A DNA stretch of 64,000 nucleotides from positions 124,001-188,000 of the forward strand of contig CAYMEV010000002.1 in NCBI GenBank assembly GCA_964389675.1. The letters run 5' to 3'. Below are positions 1 through 10,100 of this stretch, one piece after another; within the stretch, counting starts at the first letter, position 1; each line of letters opens with the position of its first letter. The notes under the pieces are model-generated. The model ran no database searches. It was not told the origin of the DNA and saw only the letters and a program-made list of their open reading frames with translations. This DNA comes from CAYMEV01 sp964389675 [NCBI: uncultured Candidatus Sumerlaeota bacterium]. GTDB taxonomy: Bacteria > CAYMEV01. The position numbers and the translations under genes are program-made.

Positions 1-1
1 A

Positions 2-586
2 ATTAAATGGGATATCAGAACGCGTATTGATACAATTGATGAAGCCATAATGGAATCTATAAGGAAAGCAGGATGCTATAAAGTCCATATAGGAATCGAG
101 AGCGGTTCAGACAGGATACTTGAAAAGATGAATAAAGGTATTGATACTGCCGGGATTATAAAAACAGTCAATAATTTGAAGAAATATGGTTTTGAGGTTC
201 TCGGATACTTTATGATCGGATACGTGGGAGAAACGCTCGATGAGATAAATGAAACGATCAATTTCAGCCTCAGCCTTCCCCTGGACTGGGCTCATTACAA
301 TATAACACTTCCTGTACCGGCGGTGCCTCTTTTTGACGATGCAGTTGAAAAGCATATTATAGAAAAGGACTATTGGAGCAGGTATACACTTATGCTTGGA
401 GAGATAAAGCCGCCAGCCTATTTTAATGACAGCGGGCTTTCAGCTGAAGAGCTTGAGGATCTGCTAAAAAATGCATACCGCAGGTTTTATCTTAGACCTT
501 CCAGGATCCTTAACTGCACCATCAAAATGCTTGATAAGGATAGAATAAAAAATGGATTATCAGGGCTGTTTCAGCTTTTGAGGTAA
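2..586 (+). CDS. B12-binding-type radical SAM protein, C-terminal part (5' truncated by window)
   Basis: The reading frame is already open at base 2, so the gene begins before the window; the first ATG inside (position 50) is not its start. The visible part has the second half of a radical SAM barrel: the segment reading KWDIRTRID, then AGCYKVHIGIESGSDRIL and MNKGI, which matches the GIESGS block typical of radical SAM proteins with an N-terminal cobalamin-binding domain (BchE-like family). The CxxxCxxC cluster and the B12 domain would lie upstream. Substrate is unknown. It ends 5 nt before tsaE, so the two are probably cotranscribed. The C-terminal 60 residues (PSRILNCTIKML) resemble the tails of lipid or cell-surface-modifying members, but this is weak. 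Confidence 0.8.
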   Translation: MKWDIRTRIDTIDEAIMESIRKAGCYKVHIGIESGSDRILEKMNKGIDTAGIIKTVNNLKKYGFEVLGYFMIGYVGETLDEINETINFSLSLPLDWAHYNITLPVPAVPLFDDAVEKHIIEKDYWSRYTLMLGEIKPPAYFNDSGLSAEELEDLLKNAYRRFYLRPSRILNCTIKMLDKDRIKNGLSGLFQLLR

Positions 587-591
587 AATAA

Positions 592-1029
592 ATGGAGTAT
601 ACTGTAAAAAATGAAGATGAACTGGCCGGTATTGCTTCAGTAATCCATGGATCTGTAAAAAGGGGTGATATTGTTGTCTTTGATGGGGAGCTTGGTGCAG
701 GCAAGACTGCCCTGATAAAAAGAATCTGCAAACTTTACGGCATTGAGAGTAATAAGGTAAAGAGCCCTTCCTTCAGCATACATAATGTCTACCTCGGTCC
801 TGAAATAATTGTAAATCATTATGACCTCTACAGGCTGTCAGATATTGAGGACCTTAGCATGCTTAATATTTTTGAAAACATTGAGAATTCTATTACTTTA
901 ATAGAATGGGGAGGCAGGTTTATTGAATACTTCTATGAGAACTGCAGGCTGATTATTACTATAAGGTATATTGAAAACCTTAATGAAGGCAGAAGGGTTT
1001 ATATTAGAAAAGGTGGGAAAGAGGGGTAA
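592..1029 (+). CDS. tsaE: tRNA threonylcarbamoyladenosine biosynthesis ATPase TsaE
   Basis: TsaE is the small P-loop ATPase of the TsaB-TsaD-TsaE complex that makes N6-threonylcarbamoyladenosine at tRNA position 37. At 145 residues it has the usual family length. The Walker A is GELGAGKT at about residues 31-38, followed by the family block SPSFSIHNVY, the HYDLYRL segment and LIEWGGRF near residues 100-107 (the family LIEWxE/GR motif). A weak GAGG lies 8 nt before the ATG. No tsaB or tsaD lies next to it here. It is followed at once by a hairpin terminator shared with the convergent gdhA. Confidence 0.9.
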   Translation: MEYTVKNEDELAGIASVIHGSVKRGDIVVFDGELGAGKTALIKRICKLYGIESNKVKSPSFSIHNVYLGPEIIVNHYDLYRLSDIEDLSMLNIFENIENSITLIEWGGRFIEYFYENCRLIITIRYIENLNEGRRVYIRKGGKEG

Positions 1030-1042
1030 GAACCCCTCTTTT
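1018..1042. terminator. Hairpin terminator between convergent tsaE and gdhA
   Basis: AAGAGGGGT (1019-1027), loop AAGA, then ACCCCTCTT (1032-1040) followed by TT. The stem overlaps the tsaE stop codon and lies 6 nt from the gdhA stop. The U-tract is better on the + strand, but the symmetrical position suggests it serves both genes. Confidence 0.75.
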
Positions 1043-1047
1043 AAGTC

Positions 1048-2331
1048 TTATAGCCAGCCTCTTAACTTACATGATTTTTCAACTCTGTGAACGGCTATCA
1101 TATATGCTGCATCCCTCATGTAGACATTCTTTTCTTTTGCCAGATCGTAGACACCCTCATAAGCTACAGTCATCTTTGTATCCAGTTTTTCCAGGACTTC
1201 CTTTTCTGACCAGTAATAATTCATATTATTCTGTACGCCTTCGAAATATGAACATATAACACCGCCGGCATTGCACAGGAAATCAGGTATCAGATGCACT
1301 TTCTTGCTGTAGATCACCTCATCTGCATCCTGCGTTGTAGGGCCATTTGCAGCTTCAGCTATTATTTTTACCCTGGAGAAATCTATGTCGTTTACATTGT
1401 CCTTTCTGAGAACGCCTTCTGTTGCAGCAGGAACAAGGATATCAACGGATTGTGAAAGCCATGCGCCTCCATCCAGAATCTCATATCCTGCCTTTTTTGC
1501 CTTTTCTTTATCGATCGAACCGAATTTGTCAGTTATTGATTTAAGGTACCCGGCATCAATCCCGTCCCTTTTCTTGAATGTATAAGGTTTCTTGTCTATA
1601 TTGTCCCAGCATGAAACAGCAATGACCTTTCCTCCTAACTGAGTAAAAAGGAGTGCAGCATATTGGCCTACATTCCCGAATCCCTGGATAGAACATGTTT
1701 TACCGTCGATATTCTCGCCCATTTTCTTTAAAGCTTCTCTGATCGTATAGATAGCGCCAAAACCTGTTGCCTGTGTCCTGCCCAGTGAACCGCCATAATT
1801 TGCAATTTTTCCTGTTATTACGCCTGGCTGCTTGCATCTTGCAATTGTCTCATATTCATCCATGAGCCACATCATATGCTGTGCATTGGTCATTACATCC
1901 GGTGCAGGAACATCATTGTTAGGACCTACTATATCAAATATTTTTCTCATGAAGCCTCTGCAAAGCTTTTCCTGTTCGGTATCGCTCATTTCCCTGGGAT
2001 CACATATTATGCCGCCTTTTCCGCCTCCAAGAGGGATATCTGATACCGCACATTTCCATGTCATCCATGTTGCTAAAGCTCTAACAGTATCAACTGTTTC
2101 TTCCGGATGGAACCTGATCCCTCCCTTTGCTGGCCCTCTTGCTGTATTATGCTGTATTCTGAATCCTTTGAAGACCTTAACCTTACCATCATCCATCCTG
2201 ACAGGGATTGTGATATGCATCTCTCTCTCAGGCCAGAGAAGAAGCTCTATAGTGCTTGCATCTAATTTTAATTGTTCCGCAACCTTTAAAAATTGATTCT
2301 GGGCCATCTTAAATGGATTCAAGTGTCCCAT
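1048..2331 (-). CDS. gdhA: Glu/Leu/Phe/Val-type glutamate dehydrogenase
   Basis: This is a cytosolic amino-acid dehydrogenase that interconverts glutamate with 2-oxoglutarate and ammonium using NAD(P). The 427-residue length fits the roughly 420-residue hexameric GDH group. Visible are KGGIRFHP and the TWKCAVSDIPLGGGKGGI block, which holds the catalytic lysine region. The Rossmann fingerprint GFGNVGQYAA lies near residue 220, and FLCNAGGVICSYFE near residue 365. A strong SD (AAGGAGG) sits 7 nt before the ATG. It is a single-gene unit, divergent from nrnA across a 174-bp AT-rich gap. The cofactor preference cannot be told from sequence by eye. Confidence 0.93.
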   Translation of the reverse strand: MGHLNPFKMAQNQFLKVAEQLKLDASTIELLLWPEREMHITIPVRMDDGKVKVFKGFRIQHNTARGPAKGGIRFHPEETVDTVRALATWMTWKCAVSDIPLGGGKGGIICDPREMSDTEQEKLCRGFMRKIFDIVGPNNDVPAPDVMTNAQHMMWLMDEYETIARCKQPGVITGKIANYGGSLGRTQATGFGAIYTIREALKKMGENIDGKTCSIQGFGNVGQYAALLFTQLGGKVIAVSCWDNIDKKPYTFKKRDGIDAGYLKSITDKFGSIDKEKAKKAGYEILDGGAWLSQSVDILVPAATEGVLRKDNVNDIDFSRVKIIAEAANGPTTQDADEVIYSKKVHLIPDFLCNAGGVICSYFEGVQNNMNYYWSEKEVLEKLDTKMTVAYEGVYDLAKEKNVYMRDAAYMIAVHRVEKSCKLRGWL

Positions 2332-2505
2332 ATTATACCTCCTTTTGTGAAAACATATTATATTTAGTCATACCTTATCGGTTTGCTATCTTCTATAATA
2401 TGCAACTAAAAAATTTGTAAAGAAAAAGTTTATTGATATTTTATTATTTTAAGGTTTATATAAACTTCAGTAATATTTATTCAAAATAGAGGGGTCATTC
2501 ATTAA

Positions 2506-3465
2506 ATGCTTAGCAGAAACGAATATTTGAAATTCAGCAGTTTCCTGGATAATAAAAGGAGTGTTCTAATTGCCGGCCACAGGAACCCGGACGGTGATTC
2601 AGTATCAGCAATAATTGCTTTAAGGATCTACCTTGACAGAAAAAATATTGAAAGCGTTATGGTAACATTTGATGATATACCTAAAGAATATGCCAGCCTC
2701 CCGTACAGCACTGAATTCACGAGAGGCGAAAATGTCAGGGGGGAATTTGATGCTCTGGTGCTGTTTGAATGCGATTCATTCGAGAGGAGCGGGTTAAATG
2801 GCTATTCGTCAATTCCCTCAATGAATATTGATCATCATATATCGGGAAAAGAATTCGCTGAGGTGAATATTATTGATCCCTCAGCTTCAAGTGTCTGTGA
2901 AATGATCTTTTATTGCCTTCTATACAGCGGTTTCGATCTAAATGAGGAAATAGCAAGAGCTTTGTTTACAGGAATTGCGTCAGACACAGGCTTTTTCAGG
3001 TTTTCAAATACAACATCAGATACCTTTTATGCTGTTATGAGCCTTATGAAATTCGGAATCGAGATAAACAGGATATATAAAGAGATATATGAAAATTACT
3101 CATTATCAAGACTCAGGCTTATAGGGCATATACTGTACACAGGCAAATTCTATGAAGATATAGGCACATTATGTGCTGTGCTGAACAAAGAATATATTGA
3201 TACCTATAATATAAAAAAGACAGATCTCGAGGGTATTATAAACTACATGCTTTTGAGCAGTGACCTGGATATAGCTGTCCTTATCAAGGAATTTGTAAAA
3301 GATGAATGTTTTGTGTCACTTCGGTCTAAATCCATTGCAGATGTAGGCGAAATTGCTGGCAGTTTTAATGGTGGAGGCCACAGGCAGGCAGCTGGATTTT
3401 TCATGAAAAAACCCCCGGAAGTAACTGAAAGGATACTGATTAAGGCTATAAAGAAGAGAAAATGA
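2506..3465 (+). CDS. nrnA: DHH/DHHA1 phosphoesterase, NrnA-like (oligoribonuclease / pAp phosphatase)
   Basis: Members of this family degrade short RNA oligonucleotides and dephosphorylate 3'-phosphoadenosine 5'-phosphate. Residues 25-31 give motif I HRNPDGD; motif III is IDHHISG near residue 108, and DTGFFRFSNT follows near residue 160. The C-terminal DHHA1 domain has the substrate-binding motif NGGGHRQAAGF near residue 290. All metal-binding Asp/His residues of the family are visible. At 319 residues the length is typical. The gene overlaps the following kinase gene by 4 nt (ATGA), so translation is coupled. Confidence 0.88.
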   Translation: MLSRNEYLKFSSFLDNKRSVLIAGHRNPDGDSVSAIIALRIYLDRKNIESVMVTFDDIPKEYASLPYSTEFTRGENVRGEFDALVLFECDSFERSGLNGYSSIPSMNIDHHISGKEFAEVNIIDPSASSVCEMIFYCLLYSGFDLNEEIARALFTGIASDTGFFRFSNTTSDTFYAVMSLMKFGIEINRIYKEIYENYSLSRLRLIGHILYTGKFYEDIGTLCAVLNKEYIDTYNIKKTDLEGIINYMLLSSDLDIAVLIKEFVKDECFVSLRSKSIADVGEIAGSFNGGGHRQAAGFFMKKPPEVTERILIKAIKKRK

Positions 3466-6400
3466 TTGAAGAGATCAAAGATCTAATCCCGGACAGGTTT
3501 CAAGACCCCAGGATCCTGGGATCGGGAAGTGCATCCAGTGTCTTTAAGGCCTGGGATCAGAAGCAGCAAAGATTTGTGGCTGTTAAAATTGCAAAGAAAG
3601 AGGAATTCTCAGGGCACGTTAAAAAGGATTTTGAGATCCTGAGCGATCTGAACCATCCCAACCTTTGCAGGGTTTACTCAATTGATGTTCACAAAGAGGA
3701 AGGACTTGTCGTATTATACCTTGAGTACATTGACGGAATTGATATATTGCAGGCAAGTGTGCCCCTGGATTTTGCACTGCTTGCCAGAAGACTCAAGGAG
3801 ATACTTCTGGCTCTCGATTATATTCATTCAAAAGGCCTTGTCCATCTCGATATAAAGATAAAAAATATCCTTGTTCAGAAAAATAAAAGATGGACAGATG
3901 GCGAGATAAAGATTCTTGATTTTGGCATATCAAAGAAGGTCAGTGATCTGGATGGAAGCAATATATCCGGGACAGTTCATTACATAGCTCCGGAACAATT
4001 TCTCGGAAACAGGATCAGCCAAAAAGCAGACCTTTTTTCTCTTGGAGTTCTATTATACAGGATTATTACCACAAGATTCCCATTTGAAGGAAAAAGCATC
4101 AATCAGGTGATGCAGAATATTATTAATGCTACCCCGATTCTGCCATATATCCTCAATCCTAATATACCATACTATATGAACATGATAATTGAAAATTTAC
4201 TGCAGAAGGATCCCGGGCAGAGATTTGATTCAGCCAGGGAGATCCTGGATATACTTAATTCATATTCAGAATCCTATGACAAACACTTCAGCTATACAAG
4301 CGGAATAATGCACCCTTCTCCTTTTGTCGGAAGAGATGACCTCATTGGACGTATAGACAGCGATATATCCGCATATTTCAATGGGGAAAATCAGCAGGAT
4401 TTTATAGTGCTTTATGGTGAAAAAGGAATAGGGAAGACATCTGTTTTGAACAAAATAAACAATATCCTTCTGCTTAAAGGCTATGGCTCGCAGATTTATA
4501 ATCCCAGGACTGACAGTAAAATCCCTTATGAGATGATCTTTGACCTGCTGACGCTTTTTATGGATACAAGCATGGGTTTCGAATACAAAGGACATATTGA
4601 AAGGCTTTTCGATGAGTATTATTCTGGAATAAAGGAAAGCATATTCCTGAACAGGAACAGGATCTTTGAAAGCCTGATCGAGTTTTTTAAATCAGTTTCT
4701 GCAGATACCAGATGTGTATTTCTTATTGATGATTTTGAACTTTCAGGGAAAAGCGATATTGATCTTCTGAACAATCTGATACCGGCTATAATGAGAGGGA
4801 AAAATTTCGTTTTTCTTGTAACCTGTGATGAGTCTGATTATCGCCATATTTCTAGGAACCTGTCTTTTCCGGTAAAGGATTTCAAGATCGGAGCCCTTAG
4901 TGAAAATCAGACAATAGGGATTATTGAGACTATTTCAGGCAACCACAATATCCCTCAGGCAATAAAAAGGTATATTCTGGAAAATTCAGGAGGAAATCCG
5001 ACATTTATTGTAGAGCTTTTCAGGCATATCTGGTCAGATTATATAAAAGATCTTAGCGTAGACCACATTTTCAGAAATGAAATGCCGGTCACCAACAAAT
5101 TCAGGTTTGTATTTGACAGAAAGATCAAGGAACTGAAATCCGATGAATTGCTTCTATTAAGATATGCGGCATTATTCAACCTTCCTTTCAGGGTCAGCAC
5201 TATTTCTGAGCTTCTGGAAAAAAGAATAAAGAATGTCCCTGAAGTGATAGAGGGGCTTATAAATAAGGATATCCTTGAGCATATGCAGGGTGAAAGATTT
5301 ATTAGAAGTAAAAGGAGAATTTACAATATAATTATTAAAGAGGGGATAGATAAAAATGCCTACAGGGAGATACATCGTAAGATTGCTTTATTTCTGGAGA
5401 GAAAGAAACCAGACAACCCTGTGGTTCCAGATGAAGAAATTGCATATCACTTCATAGAGGCCCGGGATGCAACAAGAATGGATTTCGTTCTATCAGTTAT
5501 AGACAGTATATTCAGGAAGGGGAGCTTAAGCCAGTCTATATCCATGATTGAATCAATCCTTGAATTTGTCAGCACTGATGATCCATATTTTGAAAACATT
5601 GTGGATAGATATTTTGTGAGTCAGTATTATTCAGGCAATTATAAAATACTGCTTCGCTATTTATCTGATCTGAGCAGTGAAGCTAAATCAAAAGGCATAT
5701 TGTCGCATAAGATAAAGCTGTACCAGGCAAAGGTATATAATGAGCTCCGCAGCTATACAGAGGGAATGAAGATTCTTGAGGAATTAGGAAAGCATATTGA
5801 TCAGGATACAGACCCGGCTTTTCGTTATGACTACCTGATCACCAGATTTATAATGAGTTTCAGGTACATGGCTTATGCTGATTCTGGAGACGAGCTTCTG
5901 GATGATGTAATGAACTCTATGCAGAAAGATGACATGCCGGATAGAATTCTTTGCGAATATAAGATGGCCCTTGCAAATTACTATTATATCAGGCATAAGT
6001 TTAAGGAAGCACTTTCATACTGGATAGAAAGCTATAAATACTACAAAACTGTCAATGATCTTTACGGACTTTCAAGGACCAGTAATAATATATCCCTGAT
6101 CCACCTGAATAACGGCAATGTGAATAGTGCACTAAAATTTATGAATGAAAGCGCTGAGTATGACAGGCTTCTTGGCAATCTGCCTTCACTCGGGAAGACT
6201 TACGGTAATCTGGGGGTAATATACCAGCATAAACTTGAATTTTCAACCTCACTCAGGTATTACCTGGAATCTTTGAATATAAGGGAGAAGCTGGGGCTAT
6301 CTGAGGTCTATAAAATCTATAATAACATTATCTATATCTATTATGTATTAAACAGATATGACAGTGCATTCGAGCTGATCAGCAAAATAGAAAATGACAT

Positions 6401-7076
6401 AAAGAAAGAAAATAAACAGGAATTTTATAATACATATATTTCAAAAGCAAAATGCCTGATGGATATCAGTGATTATAACAATGCCCTTGATATACTTGAT
6501 GATATCTCTAAGCATCTGGATGAATGGAATTTCGAGATGAGTATGATCAGGATGAAATGCCTTTATTTTATTGCAGACATGGAGAATTTTGAGAAGATTT
6601 CAAAAACCATTATTCAAAGGCTGATATCCGGAGGAGATGCTCTTGAAGGCCATTCAAACAGTATATATGAATCCCTTGAATTTTTTTCCGAGAATAGATT
6701 TATTAATAATAAAAGCCCGTTAAAAGAAAAGTACCTAAGGCTAAAAATATCCAGGGCAAATTCAGCCTACAGGATAAATATCCTTTATTGCCTGAGCAAT
6801 ATAGAAGAGGACAGGTATTTATGCCTGGAATACTTATCTAATGCAATAAGGTTCGAGAAAAGGATAGGAAGGCCCCTTAGCCTTTTAAAACTTTACTACA
6901 GAAAATCAGAGATCTTATTCCAACTTGGCCAGAGAGATGCAGGTACTGAGACCCTGAAGATGGCTAATTATTACTTCAGGCAGCTCAGGACCAATATACC
7001 ATGCAAGTATATGGATTATTTCAATAACTCACCATTCTATAAGAATTATATTGAAAGCTTTCAGGAGCTGTGCTGA
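3462..7076 (+). CDS. Ser/Thr protein kinase fused to AAA-type ATPase and TPR region
   Basis: A predicted cytosolic signalling protein of 1204 residues. The N-terminal kinase spans about residues 15-275: a glycine loop (GSGSASSVFKAW), VAVKIAKK with the ATP-binding Lys, LVHLDIKIKNIL, LDFGIS and GTVHYIAPEQF. The catalytic loop reads HLD where most such kinases have HRD, but the catalytic Asp remains. FVGRDDL near residue 287 opens a STAND/AAA-16-like ATPase, with Walker A GEKGIGKT and Walker B CVFLIDDFE. From about residue 700 to the end are TPR-like helical pairs (for example NNISLIHLNNGNVNSALKFM). No GAF or histidine kinase domain follows, unlike the giant gene at 50955. The 4-nt overlap with nrnA suggests coexpression. 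Substrate and partner are unknown. Confidence 0.88.
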   Translation: MIEEIKDLIPDRFQDPRILGSGSASSVFKAWDQKQQRFVAVKIAKKEEFSGHVKKDFEILSDLNHPNLCRVYSIDVHKEEGLVVLYLEYIDGIDILQASVPLDFALLARRLKEILLALDYIHSKGLVHLDIKIKNILVQKNKRWTDGEIKILDFGISKKVSDLDGSNISGTVHYIAPEQFLGNRISQKADLFSLGVLLYRIITTRFPFEGKSINQVMQNIINATPILPYILNPNIPYYMNMIIENLLQKDPGQRFDSAREILDILNSYSESYDKHFSYTSGIMHPSPFVGRDDLIGRIDSDISAYFNGENQQDFIVLYGEKGIGKTSVLNKINNILLLKGYGSQIYNPRTDSKIPYEMIFDLLTLFMDTSMGFEYKGHIERLFDEYYSGIKESIFLNRNRIFESLIEFFKSVSADTRCVFLIDDFELSGKSDIDLLNNLIPAIMRGKNFVFLVTCDESDYRHISRNLSFPVKDFKIGALSENQTIGIIETISGNHNIPQAIKRYILENSGGNPTFIVELFRHIWSDYIKDLSVDHIFRNEMPVTNKFRFVFDRKIKELKSDELLLLRYAALFNLPFRVSTISELLEKRIKNVPEVIEGLINKDILEHMQGERFIRSKRRIYNIIIKEGIDKNAYREIHRKIALFLERKKPDNPVVPDEEIAYHFIEARDATRMDFVLSVIDSIFRKGSLSQSISMIESILEFVSTDDPYFENIVDRYFVSQYYSGNYKILLRYLSDLSSEAKSKGILSHKIKLYQAKVYNELRSYTEGMKILEELGKHIDQDTDPAFRYDYLITRFIMSFRYMAYADSGDELLDDVMNSMQKDDMPDRILCEYKMALANYYYIRHKFKEALSYWIESYKYYKTVNDLYGLSRTSNNISLIHLNNGNVNSALKFMNESAEYDRLLGNLPSLGKTYGNLGVIYQHKLEFSTSLRYYLESLNIREKLGLSEVYKIYNNIIYIYYVLNRYDSAFELISKIENDIKKENKQEFYNTYISKAKCLMDISDYNNALDILDDISKHLDEWNFEMSMIRMKCLYFIADMENFEKISKTIIQRLISGGDALEGHSNSIYESLEFFSENRFINNKSPLKEKYLRLKISRANSAYRINILYCLSNIEEDRYLCLEYLSNAIRFEKRIGRPLSLLKLYYRKSEILFQLGQRDAGTETLKMANYYFRQLRTNIPCKYMDYFNNSPFYKNYIESFQELC

Positions 7077-7087
7077 TTGCCCGGCTA

Positions 7088-7116
7088 TTGACTTTTTAAA
7101 TAAAATTTGATATAAT
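7088..7116 (+). promoter_or_regulatory. Sigma-70 type promoter for the secreted repeat protein
   Basis: TTGACT (7088-7093), exactly 17 nt, then TATAAT (7111-7116). The predicted start of transcription leaves a leader of about 45 nt with an AAGGAG Shine-Dalgarno before the ATG at 7168. The same TTGACT/TATAAT form recurs at 37830 and, on the minus strand, at 62557. Confidence 0.8.
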
Positions 7117-7167
7117 ACTACACGGATTTATAAGTTTTCCTGTTTATAAATTTTTTTAAGGAGATTC

Positions 7168-10100
7168 ATGATGCATAATAAACCCAAACAGTTTCTTATT
7201 ATGTTGTTTTTTGCCCTTTTTATATTTTTTATCAGTATGACCGGATATTCTGATACGGAAATTGGAGATGAAATAGACTTCTATATTGGAAACTGGCATA
7301 TTTCAGGGGCGGTCACTGATATTGACATAAATATCACTGTTGACGGCTGGGTTGAAGTTGAGGGAGTCGGGATCCTGAGCCTTACAGGATTAAAAATATC
7401 AGCACTTGATTATATGAACAATGGTGATATCATAGTCACTGACAGTGGTACTGTAAGCCTTCAGAATGCAGTATTTGGAGGCTTAAATATTACTTTTATC
7501 AGCGGGCATATTGATTCTGGCCATATTTATGGAAATGCAGTCCTGAACACTTCCAATGGTGTATTGGATCTTACCTTTGATATAATGGCTGGCCAGAATT
7601 TCAGCTTTACTGTTGCTTCCAAGGATCTCCAGTTTGGAAACCTGGTCCTGACCGGTTTCTATGGAAATATTACCAGTCAGGGTTTCTTTGGAACAGGCTT
7701 TGTGAATATCAACGGGTATAATGCTCAGATCAATGTATTTTGCGATCAGGACAATACAATGTACGCTTCTATGGAACAGGGGAGCTTTAGCATATCTGGC
7801 ATTGCCTTTTCTAATGTCAGTCTTTACATAGATTCCCAGGGAAATGTCCAGGGCAGCGGCAATGCTTTAATACCAGCCTTCGGGGATAATATAGCAGTCA
7901 GTATTATTTTTGACAGCAGCAGATTTATTTTTAATTTTTCCCTTCCGCTTATAGACATAAACGGGATTTATTTTAGAAATATCTCTGGATCACTTACAAA
8001 CAATGAGATCCTGCTGAATGGGGAGATCTATTTTCCTCAGACAGATACTGCCTATGGGATCATGGGACTCATAATTGATAAAAATGGTAATATCATCGAT
8101 AGTCCAGTATTCTATTTTGAGAACCTGGCTGTCGGCGATATTCTGCTCAGTGGGCAGATGCGGATTACCGATGAAGGTTATCATATAATAACTGCTCAAG
8201 TGGCATTCTGTGATACTCTTTTGACAGTTACCAATATGAAGCTTTCAAGCAGTCTTGAGCTTCTGTATGCCGACAGTATCAGCCTTCAGAATCTTAGCAT
8301 AGGAGATCTTTTAATAAATGGGAGCGCTTCTCTGTCAGTCAGCCCGTTCCAGCTTGCTATCGATGGCCAGCTGTCACATCAGAACTGGAACATTTCTGTA
8401 ACAGCCTTTCACCTGGACCAGGATGGAAATATTTTAAGTTTCGGTTCTGCAACAGGCGAATTCAATATTGATGGTTATATTTTCACCTGCATTGTCCAGT
8501 TTGAGAACCAGAACCTGCTGGATTTCTTGCTGACCATAACAATCCCTTCTGTTACCATTGACGGGTGGACTCTGAAGACTGCACAGATAAGAATCTCAAG
8601 TGACGGATTCGAGATAGTCTCTGCACTGCTTTATTACATGGATGCAAGCCTTTCAGTCACCAATATGGTTTTTGACCACCAGTGGAATATAATCTCAATG
8701 GATAATATCTCAGTCAGTAATATTAATATCGGGCAGCTGACCTTTAACGGGAGTGCATATATTCAGTCCCAGCCCAGGGCTTTTGTGTTCTCTGGCAATA
8801 TTGGAAATCCTCCTTTCAGCATGATTTCTGTTGAGGAATTTCAAATGAATGAAAGCGGAGAGATAATGGATGCAGGAACTATTGGTGCTTCAGTAATACT
8901 GGGTGATCTTAGTTTCTATGGAATTGTTGAATTTGAAGGCAGCTCTGTATCAGATTATTTGCTGGTAATGTCCTCCGATGAAATTGTTTTGGGTGATATC
9001 ATAATATATAATTTTGAGGGCAGCATTTCCTCTGCAGGATTTGCCGGGACAGGCAGGCTTGTATTCAACAGCAGTGATTATATGGTCATAAATTTCGCTG
9101 TTTCTGATGAGGGAATATTTACAGGAGGGATCACTGACGGTTCCATTACACTGGGATCTGTCCTTATAAACAATATAAATATCAGTATAGATAAGCAGGG
9201 CCTTGTCTTTGCATCAGCACAGGGGACTTTTCCCTTTTTGACGGAATCAGTGCTTTCATTGGGATTTGAATTCTCACAATCAGGATATATTATATTGTCT
9301 GCTTCGGCAAGCCAGGTCAATCTGGACTATTTTATAATCCGGAATGTCAGTATCGTACTGGAGGATGATTTAATTGCCATATCAGGAAATGCTGAATTTA
9401 CTTCCCTGGGAGGTGCGTCAGCATATGTAAACAGGATTGTATTTAATATGAACGGTGAGTTCGTAAGCGCAGAATCTTTCGGGGTTGAGAACCTGCTGAT
9501 AAATGGCTTTTACGTAAGCGGTGAGGCAACTGTCAATGATCAGGGCATACTGATATCCATTGGTGCTATAAACCTGAACAATACAGGTTTTAGCATAACA
9601 AACCTGCTTCTTGGCTGGAATGGAGATGTCATAAGCATGGACAGTTTTGCTGTAAGCGGGCTTTCAATCGGCGATTTCAGCTTCAGCGGCTCAGCAGTAC
9701 TTGTAAATTATCCCGAAAGCCTGACCCTCAGCGGTTCAATAACATTAAACAGCCTGGGTTATATTTCTGTAACTAATCTCTATATGGATAGCCAGTGGAA
9801 TATTATATCTGTTGATCAGGCATCAGCTTCAATAAGCATCCAGGATGTATCCATATCTGGAGAAGCAGCACTGTTTAAGGATATGGTCTATATAAGCGGC
9901 AGTGCCTCATTGCCATTCTTAAACGGTCCAATTGCATTCATGGCAGATATTATTAAGTCTGAAGACGGAAGCGGCATTTTCAATTCGGGATATGATCTTA
10001 TTGCTGGAGGTGTAAGCATACCGGAATTTCAGGTTGGTGGCTACAGCATTTTGAATTCATCTATTTACTTTGATACTGAGGGCATTGAAGGCGAGGGTGG